DNA from: an uncultured Oscillospiraceae bacterium
Lineage (GTDB): Bacteria > Bacillota > Clostridia > Oscillospirales > Oscillospiraceae
Direction of reading: 5' to 3'
DNA: 64,000 nucleotides
NCBI GenBank assembly: GCA_947632175.1
Contig: CANROC010000009.1
Coordinates: 62,001-126,000, forward strand
Below, one piece after another: positions 17,325 through 25,834 of this stretch. The position numbers and the translations under genes were made by a program. The notes beneath the pieces were generated by a model that saw only the letters and a list, made by a program, of their open reading frames with translations, was not told the DNA's origin and did no database searches. Position 1 is the first letter of the stretch, and the number at the start of each line of letters is the position of its first letter.

Positions 17325-18350
17325 ATGAAAAAAATGCTCGCGCTTTTCCTGGCGCTTACGCTCATGCTGGGCCTCGCCGCCTGCGGGACGGGGGACGGCG
17401 GCCCCGACAAAACCGACCCGCCCAAGACCGGCGCGGCGAACCCCGGCAAGGAAACACAGCCCCCCAAGGACGGCGACCCCACGGATCCCGCCGGCACGGA
17501 GCCTTCCGATACGGACCCCGCCGGCACGGAGGAGCCCGGTCCCTTCGGACCGGAGGTCCTGGAGCGCGTCGCCTCCGTCAACGCGGACAACGCCGAGGCC
17601 GCGGGGACCTGCGGCGCGGATCTTGCCTGGTATCTCTCTGACAACATGCTGATCATCCGCGGCACGGGGGACATGGAGGATTACAGCCCCTATAACGCGC
17701 CGTGGGCCGAGGCCGCCGGCCGGATCGGGCTTGTCTACCTGGAGGACGGCGTGACCTCCGTCGGCAATTACGCGTTTTACTATTTCACGGAGATCCAGGC
17801 GGTCTACATGCCCGACAGCGTGACGGCCATCCGCATGGACGCGTTCAGCAATTGCGGCAATCTCACCTATGTCAGATGGCCGGAAACCCTGACGGAGATC
17901 GGTATGAACGCTTTTGAATCCACCGGTCTTGCGTCGGTGTCGATCCCCAAGGGCGTGACCGCTCTCCCGGAGGGCGCCTTTATGTATAACATGAAACTGA
18001 CCTCCGTGGACCTCCCGGAGGGGCTCCTTGCAATCGGTCAGCACGCGTTCCAGGCTTGTAAGCTTACGTCGGTGACGATCCCGGACAGCGTCACCACCAT
18101 CGGGACCGGAGCCTTTTACTCCAACGCCCTCACGGAGGTAACGATCCCCTCCAGTGTCACGTCTCTCTCCGGCCAGGCGTTCGGGAACTGTCCCCTGACC
18201 ACCGTCACCTTTTTGGGCGACGCGCCGGAAACGGACGGGAGCCGCAGTACCCTGTTCGGTCTGAAATCCGGCACGACGATCCGCTACTCCGGCGACGGCT
18301 TTGACCGGTATATCGAAGACTGCCCCGACTATAACTGGGTCAAACAGTGA
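17325..18350 (+). CDS. BspA-type leucine-rich-repeat lipoprotein
   Basis: 341-residue predicted lipoprotein. The signal peptide ends in a lipobox LGLAAC at about residue 20. A disordered Pro/Thr/Asp/Gly-rich linker runs to about residue 80, then BspA-like (LRR_5) repeats of roughly 22 residues fill the rest, with repeated phrases such as SVSIPKGVTALPEGAF and SVTIPDSVTTIGTGAF. Such proteins are surface-exposed adhesion or recognition modules; the ligand is unknown. The ATG at 17325 has AGGGGAGGG upstream. It is monocistronic, followed by a palindromic element. Confidence 0.85.
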   Translation: MKKMLALFLALTLMLGLAACGTGDGGPDKTDPPKTGAANPGKETQPPKDGDPTDPAGTEPSDTDPAGTEEPGPFGPEVLERVASVNADNAEAAGTCGADLAWYLSDNMLIIRGTGDMEDYSPYNAPWAEAAGRIGLVYLEDGVTSVGNYAFYYFTEIQAVYMPDSVTAIRMDAFSNCGNLTYVRWPETLTEIGMNAFESTGLASVSIPKGVTALPEGAFMYNMKLTSVDLPEGLLAIGQHAFQACKLTSVTIPDSVTTIGTGAFYSNALTEVTIPSSVTSLSGQAFGNCPLTTVTFLGDAPETDGSRSTLFGLKSGTTIRYSGDGFDRYIEDCPDYNWVKQ

Positions 18351-18369
18351 CCGCCCACACGCCGCACCG

Positions 18370-18726
18370 CCCCGCGCCTTTTGGCGCGGGGCTCAGGTTG
18401 TCGAAAAAGGCCTGCGGCCTTTTCCGACAAAGGGGAACGTGCGAAAAAGATTTCGGAAATGTCTGCGGACATTTCCGAAATCTTTTTCTGCTGTTTTGCT
18501 CCGCGCACGGCCTCGTCGTCGCCGATGCCGCTTTGCCTCGGGCTCCCTCCGGTCGCCCTCGGGCGCTGGCATCGCTCCTCCTCTCCCCAGCGGGCTTCGC
18601 CCGCCGGGGACCCCAGACCGCACACTCCGCAAAACAAAAGGTATTTTTTCCGACGTACATGCCGCCGGAAAAAATGCTCGATTTAAGTTTTTTGACAACC
18701 TGCGCCCCGCGCCAAAAGGCGCGGGG
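18370..18726. mobile_element. MITE-like palindromic element with 39-bp terminal inverted repeats
   Basis: 357-bp non-coding element. The terminal arms 18370-18408 and 18688-18726 are inverted repeats matching at 37 of 39 positions, and each arm contains its own CCCCGCGCC-tttt-GGCGCGGGG hairpin. Inside are an imperfect 15-bp hairpin (arms 18398-18412 and 18416-18430) and a perfect 20-bp hairpin (18444-18463 with 18468-18487, loop TGCG). The open frames crossing it on both strands arise from the symmetry. No transposase is present, so any movement would be in trans. Confidence 0.75.
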
Positions 18727-18766
18727 CTTTTCTTGGCCTTTTTTTGATATTTTTTTAACGAAACCC

Positions 18767-18823
18767 TTGACATTTCCCCGGGAGCTTGCTATACTACTCA
18801 AGGATTTTGTCCCATATGAGACA
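18767..18823 (+). promoter_or_regulatory. Promoter and palindromic operator for the Crp/Fnr-ABC operon
   Basis: TTGACA (18767-18772), 17-bp spacer, TATACT (18790-18795). The near-perfect palindrome TGTCCCATATGAGACA (18808-18823) lies just after the expected transcription start, where a bound dimer would block initiation. The adjacent Crp/Fnr gene is the obvious candidate regulator (inference). Confidence 0.78.
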
Positions 18824-18840
18824 GTTTTGGGGGTGGGCCC

Positions 18841-19485
18841 ATGACGGACAGGGAGCTTACGGTCCTGGCCGGGACCTTTCTTTTTCGGGGGCTGACAAAG
18901 GCGGAGGTCGCCTCGGCGCTTTCAGGGCGCGGCGCGGAAAAGCGCGTCTACGCCCGGGGGGAGACGATCTACTCCCCCACCGGCTTCCGCCGGGAGCTGG
19001 GCATCCTCCTTGCGGGGACCGTCACCGTGACCAAGGGGGCGCTGACGGTCAGCGAGCTTGCCGCCGGGGACCTTTTCGGCGCGGCGGCGCTCTACACCGA
19101 CGAGGCGCGCTACGTCTCCACCCTCACCGCCCGGACGGCCTGCGAGGTCCTGTTCCTCACTCAGGAGAGCGTGGACGGCCTTCTTGAGTCCTCAAGCCTC
19201 ATCCGGGAAAACTATCTTAAGTACCTGGCCCAGCGCATCCGCTTCCTCTCGGCCAAGGTGGACGCCCTCAGCGTGGGCACCGGGGAGCGGAAGCTGTCGG
19301 CCTACCTCCTGCGCCATGTGGACGGGACGGGCCGCCTCACCGTCCGGTCCATGACGGAGCTGGCCTCCACCTTGGGCATCGGCCGGGCCAGCCTCTACCG
19401 GGAGCTTGCCAAGCTCCAGGCCGCCGGCCTCATCGAGCACGCCGGCAAGACCGTTCAGGTGTTGAAACCGGAGCTTCTGCCATAA
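18841..19485 (+). CDS. Crp/Fnr family transcriptional regulator
   Basis: 214-residue regulator with an N-terminal cyclic-nucleotide-binding-fold sensor (about residues 10-125; GELAAGDLFG-like stretch SELAAGDLFGAAALY) and a C-terminal winged helix containing ELASTLGIGRASLYRELAKL (about residues 165-190). No N-terminal cysteine cluster of the Fnr type is seen, so an oxygen-sensing Fe-S form is unlikely. It starts an operon with an ABC uptake system and probably controls it through the palindrome in its own leader. The effector is unknown. The ribosome site GGGGGTGG is weak. Confidence 0.85.
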   Translation: MTDRELTVLAGTFLFRGLTKAEVASALSGRGAEKRVYARGETIYSPTGFRRELGILLAGTVTVTKGALTVSELAAGDLFGAAALYTDEARYVSTLTARTACEVLFLTQESVDGLLESSSLIRENYLKYLAQRIRFLSAKVDALSVGTGERKLSAYLLRHVDGTGRLTVRSMTELASTLGIGRASLYRELAKLQAAGLIEHAGKTVQVLKPELLP

Positions 19486-19530
19486 GCCTCAAGCTTCGTT
19501 TTGAATTTCGCGATCAGAAAGGAAACCACC

Positions 19531-20544
19531 ATGAAAAAGCTTCTTATTTTACTGCTTGCCCTTGCCCTCGTCCTGTCCCTGGCCGCCTGCGGCGGGAAAG
19601 ACGATGAAAAAGAGAACGCCGACGAGCCCGTCAGCGTCAACTTCGCCGTCCTCACCGGCCCCACCGGCGTGGGCGCCGTGGACCTGTGGGAGCGGGCCGA
19701 CGCCGGCAAGACCGTGGACAAGTACACCGTCACCGCCGTGGCCGACAACAGCCAGATCCAGACCGGCCTCATCAACGGCGACTATGACATCGCCGCCGTA
19801 GCCACCAACGTGGCCTCCGCCCTCTACAACAAGACCGAGGGCCAGGTCCAGGTCATCGCCGTCAACACTCTGGGCGTGCTCTACATCCTGGAAAAGGGCG
19901 ACACCGTCCACTCCGTTGCCGACCTGAAGGGCAGGACCATTTACTCCCCCGGCCAGGGCGCCAACCCCGAGTACGCCCTCAAGTATATCCTCACCAAAAA
20001 CGGCCTCACCGTCAGCACTCCCACCGAGGAGGTGGCCGACGCCGACGTGCGGATCGTCTTTGACGACGCCAGCGTCATCCAGACGAAGATGGCCGCCGGG
20101 GAGATCGACCTTGCCATGCTCCCCGTCCCCGCCGCCACCGCCGTTTTGATCAACAATACTGACGTCCGCTCCGCCCTGGACATGACGGCGGAGTGGGATA
20201 AGCTGGGCGCCGGCGGCCAGCTCACCATGGGCTGTGTGGCCGTCCGGGCGGAATTTGCCAAGGCCCACCCCGACGCGGTGAAGCGCTTTTTGGAGGAATA
20301 CGAGAAGTCCATCAACGCCGTGAAGGCCGACGTGGACCACGCCGCCCAGCTGTGCGAGCAATACGGCATCGTCCCCAAGGCCGCCATCGCCAAGCGCGCC
20401 ATCCCCGACTGCTCCCTCACCTTCCTGGCCGGCGCGGACATGCGCGCCACGCTGGAGCCCTACTACCAGGTGCTCTTCGACGCCAACCCCGCCTCCATCG
20501 GCGGCAAGATGCCCGACGACGGGTTCTACTGGAATGCGCGGTAA
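19531..20544 (+). CDS. ABC transporter substrate-binding lipoprotein (NMT1/SsuA-like)
   Basis: 337-residue lipoprotein with signal peptide and lipobox LSLAAC near residue 20, then a periplasmic-binding fold of the nitrate/sulfonate/taurine-type class (GLINGDYDIAAVATNVASAL, VADLKGRTIYSPGQG). The mature protein would capture a small solute outside the membrane for the next two gene products. The ATG at 19531 has AGAAAGGA upstream. The substrate cannot be assigned from sequence. Confidence 0.83.
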   Translation: MKKLLILLLALALVLSLAACGGKDDEKENADEPVSVNFAVLTGPTGVGAVDLWERADAGKTVDKYTVTAVADNSQIQTGLINGDYDIAAVATNVASALYNKTEGQVQVIAVNTLGVLYILEKGDTVHSVADLKGRTIYSPGQGANPEYALKYILTKNGLTVSTPTEEVADADVRIVFDDASVIQTKMAAGEIDLAMLPVPAATAVLINNTDVRSALDMTAEWDKLGAGGQLTMGCVAVRAEFAKAHPDAVKRFLEEYEKSINAVKADVDHAAQLCEQYGIVPKAAIAKRAIPDCSLTFLAGADMRATLEPYYQVLFDANPASIGGKMPDDGFYWNAR

Positions 20545-21298
20545 GCCACTCAAGACCCTCATACGCCTCCTGGCCCCAGCCGTCTTTTGGCTGGGGCTGT
20601 GGCTCCTGGCCGCCGCGCTCATCGACCAGCCCCTCTTCCTCCCCGGCCCGGGACTGGTGTTTTCCACTCTCTGGGAGCTTTTGGGGACGGGACGGTTCTG
20701 GGAACACGTCCTTTGGACCCTCCTGCGAGTGGTCTCCGGTACCCTTCTGGGGGTGCTCGGAGGGGTGTCGGCGGGGGTCCTGACAGCCTTCCTACCCCCC
20801 GCCGACGCCCTCCTTTCACCGGCTCTCCGGGTGGGGCGCGCGGTCCCCGTGGCCAGCTTCATCGTCCTGCTCCTCCTCTGGGTCGGCTCGGACTGGGTCC
20901 CCGTGGCGGTCAGCGCCATGATGGTCACGCCCGTGGTGTGGGAGGATGTCCGCGCCGGCCTCGCCTCCCCCGGCCATGACCTTTTGGAAATGGCCCGCGC
21001 TTACGGAATGGGGCGTTTTCGCCGGTTCCGCACCGTCTACCTCCCCGCCGCCCTGCCGTATTGCAGGACCGGCATTCTCAGCTCTCTGGGCCTTGCCTGG
21101 AAGTCCGGCGTGGCCGCCGAGGTCCTCTGCACTCCCCGCCGCGCCGTGGGCACTCAAGTCTACTACGCCAAGCTCTACCTGGAGACGCCGTCCCTCTTCG
21201 CCTGGACCGTCACGGTGGTGGCGCTGTCGCTTTTGCTGGAAAAGGCCGTCCGGCGGGCCTTGCGGAAAAAAGAAGGGGGCGGCGGCGATGCGGCTTGA
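20534..21298 (+). CDS. ABC transporter permease (SsuC/TauC-like)
   Basis: 254-residue inner-membrane permease of the BPD_transp_1 class with about six hydrophobic segments. The cytoplasmic coupling loop is around residues 140-165 (EMARAYGMGRFRRFRTVYLPAALP), the usual EAA-type motif. The ATG overlaps the binding-protein gene by 11 bp. It forms the channel of the Crp/Fnr-linked uptake system. Confidence 0.88.
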   Translation: MRGKPLKTLIRLLAPAVFWLGLWLLAAALIDQPLFLPGPGLVFSTLWELLGTGRFWEHVLWTLLRVVSGTLLGVLGGVSAGVLTAFLPPADALLSPALRVGRAVPVASFIVLLLLWVGSDWVPVAVSAMMVTPVVWEDVRAGLASPGHDLLEMARAYGMGRFRRFRTVYLPAALPYCRTGILSSLGLAWKSGVAAEVLCTPRRAVGTQVYYAKLYLETPSLFAWTVTVVALSLLLEKAVRRALRKKEGGGGDAA

Positions 21299-21866
21299 AA
21301 ACGTCACTTTCGCTTACGGCGACAAGGTCATCCTCCGGGACTTCACTTTGGAGCTTCCGGACGCCGGCGTCACCGCCCTGTCCGGCCCCTCCGGGTGCGG
21401 GAAAACCACGCTCCTGCGGCTTCTCGCGGGCCTGGAGACGCCGCAAAGCGGGCGTGTGGACGCGCCGGGGCTTTCTAAAACCGTCATCCTCTTCCAGGAG
21501 GACCGGCTGCTGCCGCACTTCACCGCCGCCGGACAGCTCCGGGCGGTGCTCCCCCGCGGCGCGGACCCCCTCCCCGCTCTCGCGGCGGTGGGGCTGGAGC
21601 GGGAGGCGGATACCCCCGTGGAGGCCCTCTCCGGCGGGATGCGCCGCCGCGTGGCCCTCGCCCGCGCCCTGGCCGCGGCCCCCGGCAAGCGCCTTCTCCT
21701 CCTGGACGAGCCCTTCACCGGCGTGGACGCGGAGAACGCCAAAAAGATCATGAAAAGCCTGCGCTCCCTCCGCCTCCCCATCCTCCTCACCGCCCACGAC
21801 GCCGAGAGTTTGCGTATGGCCGACACCGTCCTGACCTTCTCCGGCCCTCCCCTCCGGGAGCTTTAG
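21288..21866 (+). CDS. ABC transporter ATP-binding protein (SsuB/TauB-like)
   Basis: 192-residue ATPase, short for the family (about 240-260). It has Walker A GPSGCGKTT near residue 36, Q-loop LFQEDRLLPH, signature ALSGGMRRRVALARAL and Walker B LLLLDEPFTGVD, then the H-loop histidine in LTAHDAES. All catalytic motifs are intact, so the shortness reflects compact loops. The ATG at 21288 overlaps the permease gene by 11 bp. It completes the Crp/Fnr, binding protein, permease and ATPase operon. Confidence 0.88.
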   Translation: MRLENVTFAYGDKVILRDFTLELPDAGVTALSGPSGCGKTTLLRLLAGLETPQSGRVDAPGLSKTVILFQEDRLLPHFTAAGQLRAVLPRGADPLPALAAVGLEREADTPVEALSGGMRRRVALARALAAAPGKRLLLLDEPFTGVDAENAKKIMKSLRSLRLPILLTAHDAESLRMADTVLTFSGPPLREL

Positions 21867-21891
21867 TTCGTCAGTCAGGCAGATGCCAAAA

Positions 21892-21914
21892 CCCCCTCCT
21901 GATTCAGGAGGGGG
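21892..21914. terminator. Bidirectional terminator between convergent operons
   Basis: 10-bp stem CCCCCTCCTG / CAGGAGGGGG with a 3-nt loop, A-rich on the left and T-containing on the right. It lies between the ABC operon (+) and the lipoprotein gene (-). Confidence 0.65.
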
Positions 21915-21931
21915 CGTCATTTTGTGTCTTG

Positions 21932-22444
21932 TCAATCCGTCTCTCCGCTCATGAGGCGGCGGCAGAGGGCGGACAGGGGTTCGCGGTCCTGGCCTATGGC
22001 GAAGAGGAGAAATCTGCCCCGGCGCTCCAGAATATAGTTCTCAAACCGCGCCGCCTGGTCCGGGAGATAAAATTCGAATCCCTTTCGCTGGTCCTCGGCA
22101 TAGATCCTCAGGGCCTCTTCCAACCGGTCCGCCGCCTCCGAATCGGCTCCCTCGAGGAGGATAAACTGATTGGCCGAAGCCCCCATCGTCACGCCGTAGT
22201 ACCTGGCGTCCACCAGATCCTCCGGCGAGGCCTCGACCCGGTCCCCTCCCAGAAGGAGAAGCTCAGGCACCGTCTCGGGGTCCACCATGGCCATTTCCCC
22301 GGCAAAATACCCGCTGGCGCACAGAGTTCCCGCGATGGCGTCCAAATCCAACGCAACGTCCTCCTCCGATGCGGTCCTCCCGCAGGCGGAGAGGGAGAGT
22401 AAGAGGAGCGCGGCCAGGTATGTCGTTAAAATTCGTCTTTTCAT
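21932..22444 (-). CDS. DUF4358-like lipoprotein
   Basis: 170-residue predicted lipoprotein with lipobox LLSLSAC near residue 19. The remainder (DLDAIAGTLCASGYFAGEM, MGASANQFILLEGADSE, LEEALRIYAEDQRKGFEFYLPDQ) resembles the DUF4358 family, whose role is unknown. The assignment is from memory of the family pattern. The ATG at 22444 is chosen because the signal peptide starts there and AGGTGAAAAGG precedes it. It sits 10 bp after the anti-sigma gene, so it is probably co-transcribed with that ECF system. Confidence 0.6.
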   Translation of the reverse strand: MKRRILTTYLAALLLLSLSACGRTASEEDVALDLDAIAGTLCASGYFAGEMAMVDPETVPELLLLGGDRVEASPEDLVDARYYGVTMGASANQFILLEGADSEAADRLEEALRIYAEDQRKGFEFYLPDQAARFENYILERRGRFLLFAIGQDREPLSALCRRLMSGETD

Positions 22445-22454
22445 CGGTCCCTTT

Positions 22455-23276
22455 TCACCTCTTTTCCGGCTCAAACTGGTCGGCCCAGGTGTGGAGGAGC
22501 TCGTCGGCCAGGGGGGCGGCGGAGGGCGGGTAGGCGGCGTGGAGCGTGTAGAGGATACCGGCGCGGACGAGGTAGGCGTCATAGGTGACATTGCCGCTCT
22601 CCAGGGCGGTGGAGCGGATCACATGGCAGGTGAAGCCGCCGGCAGCGGTGAAGGTCTCCTCCGTGTAGTCCACATCCTCCGTGGTGCGGACGCCGAAGGC
22701 GGCGTCCGCGCTGTCGTTCTCCGTGCGTAAACTGGCCTGGGCCTGGAGGCGCACGTCCCCCTCCCGAAGACTCGTCATAATGCTCACGGTGACGATCTCT
22801 CCCCTCTTTCCCCCGAAGACGGAGAGGGTCGTCCCCGTCTCCTTCACAGCCCAGCGGATGGGCTGAAGCTCCTCAAGGCCCACGTACTCCAGAGCTTGGG
22901 CGGCGGTTTCGAACTCACGGACGTAGTTGTTGGGGAGCCAGTTTGACCAGACGGTCGTCTCCTCAATCTGCCGGCGGATGAGGGCCGGGACCTCCCGGAT
23001 GTCCCCGGTCAGGGCATCCTCCGGGAAAGGCGTGAGCTGGGCGCTGATGTCGTAGCCGGACTCGAAGGCGCCGTCCTCTCCCTTTCGGAACTTCGCCAAA
23101 AGCGCGGTGCCCGCGCCGGACGCGGCGAAGGCCGTGAGGGTCCCCAAAAGCAAAACAGCGCAGACGGCGGCAATCAGAACCCGCCGGACGGGTCTTCGCT
23201 TTTGAGGCGGGAACCGGGCCGCGACCAGCTCCTCGTCGATGAGGCCGACGGCGTCGGCCAATCTCGGTATGTTCAT
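22455..23276 (-). CDS. Membrane-anchored putative anti-sigma factor
   Basis: 273-residue protein encoded with, and overlapping, the ECF sigma gene upstream (ATGA). Residues 1-30 are cytoplasmic with a short helix DAVGLIDEELVAARF, residues 31-52 form one membrane helix (VLIAAVCAVLLLGTLTAFAA), and the rest is an extracellular domain of DUF4367-like character. The arrangement is typical of clostridial anti-sigma proteins that hold the sigma factor until an envelope signal. No zinc-binding HxxxCxxC motif is seen. Confidence 0.72.
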   Translation of the reverse strand: MNIPRLADAVGLIDEELVAARFPPQKRRPVRRVLIAAVCAVLLLGTLTAFAASGAGTALLAKFRKGEDGAFESGYDISAQLTPFPEDALTGDIREVPALIRRQIEETTVWSNWLPNNYVREFETAAQALEYVGLEELQPIRWAVKETGTTLSVFGGKRGEIVTVSIMTSLREGDVRLQAQASLRTENDSADAAFGVRTTEDVDYTEETFTAAGGFTCHVIRSTALESGNVTYDAYLVRAGILYTLHAAYPPSAAPLADELLHTWADQFEPEKR

Positions 23277-23824
23277 ACGGAAATGCCTTCCTTTCTCAGG
23301 TAGTCTCTCAGACGGTTCCGGGCGCGAAAGAGGAGGGATTTGACCTTGTTCTCGGTGAAACCGTACCTTACGGCAATCTCCGACACGGAGTCAAAGTACC
23401 AGTACCGCCGGACGAAGACGCAGCGGGCCTCCGGGCTTTGGCGCCGCAGAAAGCCGCTGATGACCCGCCCGATCTCCTCGTTCCCGGCGTCCGGGGCGAT
23501 GCTCTCGTCCGGCAGGAGCTCCGAAAGCTCCGAAAGCGGCACCAGGGCGGCCGAACGCTTTTGGGCGGTGTCGTGCCGGAGCCTTTTCAGGGCCAGATTC
23601 CGGGTGATGCCGGCGGCAAAGGCCATGAGACTGCGGGGCCGCGCGGGGGGAATGGCGTCCCACAGGGCGAGGCAGGCGTCGTTGACGCACTCCTCCGCGT
23701 CCTGGGTGTTGCCCAAGAGGTTGTCCGCCACATGGCGGCAGAGGGGGCCGTACTTGGCCTCCGTCTCCCCGATCGCCCGCTCGTCCCGGGCAAGGTAGAG
23801 CTCTATGATCGCCCCGTCCTCCAC
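23273..23824 (-). CDS. ECF-type RNA polymerase sigma factor
   Basis: 183-residue sigma-70 family protein. Region 2 spans about residues 20-90 (DAEECVNDACLALWDAIPPARP), and region 4 is about residues 120-175 with helix-turn-helix DSVSEIAVRYGFTENKVKSLLFRARNRL. The GTG start has AGGAGG 7 bp upstream. It overlaps the anti-sigma gene. The promoters it recognises cannot be deduced here. Confidence 0.88.
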   Translation of the reverse strand: MEDGAIIELYLARDERAIGETEAKYGPLCRHVADNLLGNTQDAEECVNDACLALWDAIPPARPRSLMAFAAGITRNLALKRLRHDTAQKRSAALVPLSELSELLPDESIAPDAGNEEIGRVISGFLRRQSPEARCVFVRRYWYFDSVSEIAVRYGFTENKVKSLLFRARNRLRDYLRKEGISV

Positions 23825-23894
23825 GCCTGCGCCTCCTCTCTTCTTTAATCACTTTATAAGTACCCTTTTCAGAGGCCCAGGTTGCGTGAAAACG

Positions 23895-23924
23895 AAAAAA
23901 AAGGAAGGCCGATGCCGGCCTTCC
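23895..23924 (-). terminator. Rho-independent terminator for the ABC exporter genes
   Basis: On the minus strand, a 9-bp stem GGAAGGCCG / CGGCCTTCC with a 4-nt loop followed by eight Ts (23902-23895), directly after the exporter stop codon. Confidence 0.85.
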
Positions 23925-23932
23925 CGAATCCA

Positions 23933-25834
23933 TTATGCGTTTTTCTGGTTGAGGGCGCGTTGTTGTTCGTTGAACTGGAGGGTGTAGAGCTGGTAGTAGC
24001 GGCCTTTGTTGTGGAGGAGCTGCTGGTGGGTGCCCTGCTCCTGGATGACGCCGTGGCTCAGGAGGATGATGTTGTCCGAGTGCTGGATGGTGCTGAGGCG
24101 GTGGGCCACGATGAGCATGGTGCCGATGTTTTTCATCTTCTCCAGGGAGTCCTGGATGAGAATTTCCGTCTCCGTGTCGATGTTGGCGGTGGCCTCGTCT
24201 AAAATCATGACCTCGGGCCGGTGGAGGATGGTGCGGGCGAAGCTCAGAAGCTGCCTCTGGCCGGCGGAGAAGTTGTTGCCACGCTCCCGGACCACCTCGT
24301 CCAGGCCGTTCTCCAGCTTGTCGATGAAGTGGTCGGCGTTGACGTAGCGGCAGGCCTGCCAGATCTCCTCGTCGGTGAAAGACTCCTCCCGGAGGACGAT
24401 GTTGGAACGGATGGTGCCGGAGAAGAGGAACACGTCCTGGAGCATCTGGCCGAAGTGGCGGCGGAGGGAGGAAATTTTGATGTGCTTGATGTCGATGCCG
24501 TCGATCAATATCTGCCCTTTCTGGATGTCGTAATTGCGGCAGATGAGGCTCAATATGGTGGTCTTGCCGGAGCCCGTGGAGCCCACGAAGGCCACCGTCT
24601 CCTTTGGCTTTACGTGGAAGCTCACGCCCTTCAGGACCCACTCGCCGGGGACGTAGGAAAACCACACGTCCTTAAATTCGATCTCGCCCTCGATGTGGTC
24701 AAGCTCGATGGCGTCGGGCTCGTCCGTAAGCTCGGGCTCCAGGTCGAAGATGGTGAAGATCTTCTCAGCGGAGGCGAAAGCGGACTGGAGCTGGTTAAAC
24801 TGCTCGGCCAGGGTCTGGATGGGGTTGAAGAAGCGGGAGATGAACATGTAAAAGCTCACCAGCGTGGCGCCGGTGATGGTCTGGCCCAGGAAGCTCGTCT
24901 GCTTGATATACCCCCGGCCGCACAGGTAGAAGAGGCACAGCACCGAGCTTATGTAGAGCATGTAGACCATGGGGCGGAAGATGCCGAAGACGAACATCTG
25001 GTTGCGCTTGGCCTTTTTGAGGCCGTCGGACTTTTGCAGGAACTCCTGGAGCTTGGCGTCCTCCCGGTTGAAGATCTGGGTGATTTTGATGCCGGAGAGG
25101 TTTTCCGAGAGGTAGGTGTTGATGTCCGTGGTCCGGTCCTTCACTGTGCGGAAAACGCGGCGGGTGAAGGTGCGGAAGATGACGGTGAAGAGCACCAGAA
25201 ACGGGATAAAGCACAGAATCATCAGCGTCAGCTCATAGTTCAAGAAGAGCATGGCCGCCAGGACCCCCACGATGACGAAGACGTTGCGGATCATGTTCAC
25301 CAGGATGTTGGTGAACATCATGGAGATGGCGTTGGTGTCGTTGGTGACTCTCGTCACGAGCTTGCCCACGGGGATCTGGTTCAATTGGTTATGGGAAAGG
25401 CTTTCGATGTGGGTAAAGAGGTCCTGCCGGAGGCCCGAGAGGATGCGCTGGCCCGTCTTTTGCAGGACGATGGACTGGAAGTAGGTGCTCACCAGGGAGA
25501 TGATGAGGATGCCGGCGTACACCGCCACCCGCACATAGAGGCTTCTGAGGGCGAAGCCGTCCTGCTGGACCACGTCCTCGATGTCGCCCATGAGCAGGGG
25601 CGAGATGATGTCGTAGGCGATGGCCAGGAGCATGAGCACCAGCACCAGCAGGAAGCTCTTCCAGTAGGGCTTGGCGTAGGGCAGCATCCGGGCCATGATC
25701 TCCCGGTCGGGGACGTTGCGGTCAAAGGTCACGGCGGCCTTTTTCTTCTTGAGGGTGATGTACGCCGCCAGGAAGAGGACGGTGAAGGCGCCGATGACGC
25801 CGCCGACGACATAAAGAGGAGTGAACTCACCCAT
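23933..25834 (-). CDS. Heterodimeric ABC exporter, subunit with consensus ATPase motifs
   Basis: 633-residue half-transporter with six membrane helices (about residues 10-340) and a C-terminal ATPase. Walker A is GSTGSGKTT near residue 415, the signature reads FSAGQRQLLSFAR, and Walker B with the catalytic glutamate is VMILDEATANID. It pairs with the upstream gene product, which has an aspartate at that glutamate. In TM287/288- and BmrCD-type exporters such asymmetry gives one active and one degenerate site. Probable drug or lipid export; substrate unknown. The ATG has GGAGG upstream. Confidence 0.88.
   Translation of the reverse strand: MGEFTPLYVVGGVIGAFTVLFLAAYITLKKKKAAVTFDRNVPDREIMARMLPYAKPYWKSFLLVLVLMLLAIAYDIISPLLMGDIEDVVQQDGFALRSLYVRVAVYAGILIISLVSTYFQSIVLQKTGQRILSGLRQDLFTHIESLSHNQLNQIPVGKLVTRVTNDTNAISMMFTNILVNMIRNVFVIVGVLAAMLFLNYELTLMILCFIPFLVLFTVIFRTFTRRVFRTVKDRTTDINTYLSENLSGIKITQIFNREDAKLQEFLQKSDGLKKAKRNQMFVFGIFRPMVYMLYISSVLCLFYLCGRGYIKQTSFLGQTITGATLVSFYMFISRFFNPIQTLAEQFNQLQSAFASAEKIFTIFDLEPELTDEPDAIELDHIEGEIEFKDVWFSYVPGEWVLKGVSFHVKPKETVAFVGSTGSGKTTILSLICRNYDIQKGQILIDGIDIKHIKISSLRRHFGQMLQDVFLFSGTIRSNIVLREESFTDEEIWQACRYVNADHFIDKLENGLDEVVRERGNNFSAGQRQLLSFARTILHRPEVMILDEATANIDTETEILIQDSLEKMKNIGTMLIVAHRLSTIQHSDNIILLSHGVIQEQGTHQQLLHNKGRYYQLYTLQFNEQQRALNQKNA

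Noticed and set aside
18301-18844. Open frames on both strands across the palindromic element
   Set aside because: Both strands give similar peptides because of the terminal inverted repeats; no start with a ribosome site and no known domain.
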